Shown here one piece after another: positions 61,433 through 64,000 of a stretch of 64,000 bases of DNA. The DNA comes from Piscicola geometra (lineage: Eukaryota > Annelida > Clitellata > Hirudinida > Piscicolidae). The notes under the pieces are model-generated. The model searched no databases, was not told where the DNA came from, and saw only the letters and a program-made list of their open reading frames with translations. Positions within the stretch are counted from its first letter, which is position 1. Each line of letters begins with the position of its first letter. The stretch lies in contig OX030958.1 of the NCBI GenBank assembly GCA_943735955.1, forward strand, positions 10,591,626 to 10,655,625, given 5' to 3'. The position numbers were made by a program, and so were the translations under genes.

Positions 61433-64000
61433 AAAATAATTTGTAATCTAAGAAGTCTTGACTTTTTTTTCTTAAAAAAATTAATTCTATTGAAAAAAAA
61501 GTTATAATTTAAATAACATTATTTTTAAAAACTTCATTTTCTTCATCATCAAACATTCATATTTCATTTTCTCGACTGTCTTGAGCCCTTCCAATCAATC
61601 ATAATGCCAGTACAAAATGATGACTCGAGTCTTTGTTCTATTGTTTGATCAGAAAAAAGTTCATTATTTTTATTGATCTTAACTCAGTTTTCAATGTGGC
61701 TATTTAATTATATTTCGAATCTAATTGTGAGAATAACTCTCAATGGTCATAACTCCTTTCCCTGACTTTTGTGTTTAAATTCTGTCGATAAAAATAATTA
61801 TTTAATGATAGCCTAATTATTGTATAAATAAATAGCTTAATTTATAAAACCACATAAACATAATCATTTGCATCAAAAACAAATCAAATTTTCATATCGT
61901 TTTTGCCGTTCTGATGAAGATGAAAATAATGAAAAATGATAATATTACAATAGTATGGATCCAGCAAATTTGAGCGAGTGGTCAAGATTAAGCTTCGATA
62001 TCCTTTTGTAATGAGTTTCTATATGTATGTGTAGAAGTATATGGTATATGTATATACTTATGAATATGTAACATTTTTCAATGTATAAAATTAAATAAAT
62101 AGATTGTAAATTAAAAATGTATATAAAAATGTATAGGAATCTGTTCATATATACACTCTTGTTAAATAAAAACTTTAAAATACATTTAAAAGTCTGACAA
62201 ATTGTTCTATTGATCTACTGAGTCTATTGTACTTTCCGGGTGTAGAGAGTGCGCTTTAAGAATGATAAATTCCAATTTTTAAAAGGTTTGTTATTATTTA
62301 AAAACATATTCTGATTTTATGATTTTATATATTTTTGTTTTTTTATTTATTAAAAGTTAATTGTGTCTATATTATTTCTCAGAATTAATTTATTGGAAAC
62401 ACAAAAGCATAAAAAAAATGAATGAAAATAAACTAAAAACTTTTATTTTAAAATGTGAAACAAACATAACGTGAACCACGTTCACGAAACAGTATAAGGG
62501 AAAAAAGGACGACCGCAATCACCGCCTCATTATGAACATGATAAGCCTTATTGCTTGATGAATTGATTTGAGGTCATTTATTATTTGATAGTTTGATTAT
62601 CAGACTCCAGAAAAAAATGATTGGAAACATAATTGATAAGAAGTCTTATTATATGAACAATACATCGTGACCTCGGTTATCAATTTAATGTGGATATATT
62701 TCCCGCATTACGTAATATTTATATGTTCATCATATTTAGGAAATAATTTCCATTTTTTAAAATATATATTCCATTCCGATCAGATTAATCATTCTGAAGC
62801 CATATCTATTTAGTCCGATAACTTTTAAGCTCAAAAAGGCTAGACGTGAATGATTGAACATAAAAAATTATTATCATGGTGGAATTATACTTAATACAAA
62901 TTTATTTTTTATCTATTTATAATAAAAAGTTTTATTAGTTTTAACAAAATATTTCAAAGTTTAATGTAAATGTAAATTTTGAAAAAAATACAAGCATGTA
63001 TTTTTGCCAGATTCATTAAATTTAAAATTGCGAAAGAACTCTCGTAAAATCACAGTCGTAAATTAAATAAATATATTCCGAAATACTTAGACACAAAATC
63101 CAAACCACCTTCATGAACATAAAAAACCTCAGATATGCGTGTGTATGTGCTGATAAGTTTTTTCTAAAATATAATCTTCTATTGTTTTAGTTTAGTCGAA
63201 TTGTAGTTCTAAAAAACCAGAACACACAAGTTTTAGTTTTTTAATAGGATGTTTTACATTCATCTTTTTGATCCAGTCCTAGACTTTTAAATGGTTGAAG
63301 TTACAGTTTATGACATGGATCAAATGGTGTATGTTCTTTGGAAGACTGTTAAAAAACAAATGAAAATGATATTTTTGACGTTTGAGTTTGAATATCGTTG
63401 AAAATTTTACGACCCTTTAGATGCGTTTAGAAAAGTGAAAACAACTTTTGCATTTACCGTAGTTCTTTTACGCGTGAAAATTGTCTTTAATATTTCTAAC
63501 TTCTTTTAATTTTTGTATTAAAAAAAAATCTAATATAATTTTAAATGATCATTTGACTAATGTGAATGAAGTTTTATGGCATGTATCCCATGTCAAGAAA
63601 CTTAATGAAAAAATAATTAAGATTCAAAATCTCTTTCAAGATCAAGAATGAAATGTCAAACTACTAGCCACCCTAGAGTAAACCAAAAGTTATGTGAACG
63701 CCTCTTCAAATAATAGTCATAAAACTTTTGCTTTGTATCGAAAAATTGAAAAATTATATTTGAAATAATATTTTCTTGCTATCAATTTTGAAAGAAGTGA
63801 ATTAGTGCATTTGTACTTTTCTCTAGAGTCCTATAGCATAGAGATTATGTATTTGCCAGAAGCTTATATCTTAAGTGCTAACAATTTTAAAAGAATTAAT
63901 ATAAATTTAAAAATTCAAATTTTAATTGCTTTTTTGGTTTATAATGATAACTCATATGAGACTAGGATTTTATCAAATATAAAAAAGTTGTTGAATGCCA
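61433..64000. other. AT-rich noncoding stretch to window end
   Basis: Nothing recognisable on either strand. The minus frame at 61945-62148 is Ile/Tyr-rich, as expected from AT-rich DNA. I did not find the missing muscleblind finger-1 exon here. Confidence 0.5.

Overview
The window is eukaryotic nuclear DNA from an animal. It is strongly AT-rich, with long AT-rich introns, abundant microsatellites, and decayed LINE and hAT transposon copies. The clearest gene is a muscleblind (MBNL/mbl) orthologue, a family found only in animals. Its second zinc finger has the C-x6-C spacing (GRCQRTNPPCKY) that I recall from protostome muscleblinds, against C-x4-C in vertebrates. An invertebrate with an AT-rich genome, possibly a flatworm, fits; the exact taxon is an inference.

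Layout. Positions 44-1244 (minus) hold the first five coding exons of a protein kinase. All splice phases agree over 232 codons, and the rest of the gene lies left of the window. Positions 1.5-2.1 kb hold a LINE reverse-transcriptase relic and 2.64-2.78 kb a tRNA-like SINE remnant. Positions 2.8-20 kb are mostly AT-rich noncoding DNA with an unassigned exon-like ORF (10.3 kb), a degenerate CCAT/CATC minisatellite (13.1-13.4 kb), a small inverted-repeat element (16.3 kb) and an RTE-type LINE tail (16.85-17.6 kb).

Positions 20.56-26.84 kb (minus) hold four in-phase muscleblind exons: the second zinc finger, an Asn-rich linker, a Ser/Pro/Tyr-rich exon, and an Asn/Thr/Gln-rich exon. The last either stops at 20563 or splices from a consensus GTGAGT donor, possibly to a short alternative terminal exon near 10.9 kb. 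I could not find the exon for the first finger. It is probably beyond 64000, or was missed, so much of 26.8-64 kb may be muscleblind intron.

Positions 26.8-54.6 kb hold a (GT)n tract of about 100 units (39.6 kb), a ZBED5/FAM200-type hAT transposase fossil (43-43.8 kb), an ATC-repeat block that encodes an Asp-rich ORF on the minus strand (50.3-50.7 kb), and a (CA)n tract (53.4 kb). Two weaker gene candidates follow: a minus-strand pair of exons at 54.7 and 57.3 kb, and plus-strand exon-like segments at 60.0 and 61.3 kb.

The recognised genes are a signalling kinase and an RNA-processing factor. Nothing suggests a shared pathway or a co-regulated cluster. I found no prokaryotic system, CRISPR array or biosynthetic cluster.
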